The notes below the pieces were generated by a model. The model was not told where the DNA came from, did no database searches, and saw only the letters and a list, made by a program, of their open reading frames with translations. A DNA stretch of 64,000 nucleotides from Nipponacmea schrenckii. Taxonomy: Eukaryota > Mollusca > Gastropoda > Lottiidae. Position numbers and translations under genes: made by a program. The DNA is taken from contig CM060200.1 in the NCBI GenBank assembly GCA_030562195.1, positions 36,153,468 to 36,217,467 of the forward strand. The letters run 5' to 3'. Shown piece after piece: positions 62,930-64,000 of the stretch (its first letter is position 1; each line of letters starts with the position of its first letter).

Positions 62930-64000
62930 AATAGACATGTGGAATAATGTAATGTAATGGATTAGTTCAACTGTTGATAAACTGAGGGTATTGACTACCC
63001 CTCCTCATTAAGGGGACCCTTACCATCTACCCAAATGGCCTACCCACAATCTACTAACATTCTAAAGCTTCTATGAGTTGTTTTTATTATTAATATTGGT
63101 GCTTTGATTCATAATAGTGCTATTTATAGAATAGAGGAGATCTGAACCACATCTCAGGTTTTTTGGTTGTAGAAAATGAAGAACCATTCTACTATTCTTT
63201 GCCTTAATTTTTAAGTTTGTTTGTTGATAAATTGTCAAGCCAACCACAATTTAGTGTTTCAGTCAACACGTTCACTTTTTTGTCATATTTTATTAAAAAT
63301 TGCAGGGTATGCAAAAGCTTAAGAGGTAACATAAATGTAGTCCCAATCATCAAGTATTACAGTGTAGGACTACTATGTGCGGAATACAATATTGAGTGTT
63401 CTTGCATAGTTTTCTAGCACGAGTTAATGTTTGGTCAAGAATGGTATTTCTTTGATAATAGAAAGTAATGCTATATTTTTGTCAAAAACTTGGTCTAGAT
63501 CTGGTTTTTATATCCAAATTATAAAACCATGTCTTTATAAGGCTGTTTAAATATCAAGATATCGATGTCTCAACATAATTTTTATTGTGTGCAGTGAGTA
63601 CCTGAATAATCCCCTGACATAGGATTGAAATTACCTGCTGACACTGGTTTCCTCAACCTACCTTTATTACCTGGAGTTTCTAGAACCCAGCCAAGTATAA
63701 TGGTCAGAGCTTTTTATGTTGTTATAAATCATGATCTAACCTTGAAAGACAATGTGACATTTTGTTGATGTTAAAGAATATATATAGTGTTTAGTTTACC
63801 AAATATACTCATTCCAACCTTATTATTCTCCCCTTCCTTTAAAGATGGGTTCCCTCTTTTTTATTGCCAGTTTATTCGAGCCCAGTAGAGCTAAAATGAT
63901 AACAAAATATGATTGTGATGTGGGAACTCATCTTTAGTTCTCATTGATTCCTGATTATTATAGTGCATTATGTTTTCTGTGTTCATTTTACTCAAACCCC
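62930..64000 (+). other. ROCK 3' UTR and downstream
   Basis: Non-coding sequence from the ROCK stop to the window end. No canonical AATAAA was noticed; an ATTAAA lies near 63291. The 66-codon frame at 63217-63417 has no family likeness and is probably chance. Confidence 0.4.

Overview
The window is eukaryotic nuclear DNA from an animal, most likely a mollusc or another lophotrochozoan. The DNA is AT-rich. Genes are split into many short exons with GT/AG introns, and the introns are full of minisatellites, MITEs and LINE relics. A roughly 160-bp repeat containing 'AAGGGCAATAACTC' and ending in a GGAC microsatellite is, from memory, typical of mollusc genomes. I built the gene models by hand from splice sites, reading frame and protein family likeness; every internal exon junction listed keeps frame.

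Layout, left to right. (1) 15-183 (-): first coding exon of a membrane protein that runs off the left edge. (2) 935-6884 (+): a 7-exon gene for an 855-residue protein with three successive six-helix membrane modules resembling the acetate/succinate transporter family (SatP/Gpr1/Fun34/YaaH), fused to a C-terminal YrdC/Sua5 (threonylcarbamoyl-AMP synthase-like) domain. This is the most unusual gene here. (3) 7948-8757 (-): glyoxalase-domain protein GLOD5, lacking its 5' exon. (4) 9.5-10.7 kb: satellite-like repeat block. (5) 14284-15468 (+): elongin C, complete. (6) 18592-36915 (+): TINAG/TINAGL1-like secreted, catalytically dead cathepsin homologue with a very basic C-terminal tail. Its 7.2-kb and 6.2-kb introns hold a 1.9-kb satellite, a hAT MITE and a 3.1-kb block bounded by inverted repeats. 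(7) 37548-44162 (-): IQANK1-like protein (IQ motif, ankyrin repeats, coiled coil and a dynein-AAA5-like C-terminus). (8) 45890-62929 (+): complete 34-exon Rho-associated kinase (ROCK), 1346 residues.

There are no operons and no evidence that neighbouring genes share a pathway. TINAGL and IQANK1 converge tail to tail; IQANK1 and ROCK diverge head to head across about 1.7 kb with YY1-like motifs on both sides. The left-edge gene and the transporter-YrdC gene are also divergent and may be paralogues. Repeats are concentrated in large introns and between genes. I saw no rRNA, tRNA, CRISPR or viral genes.
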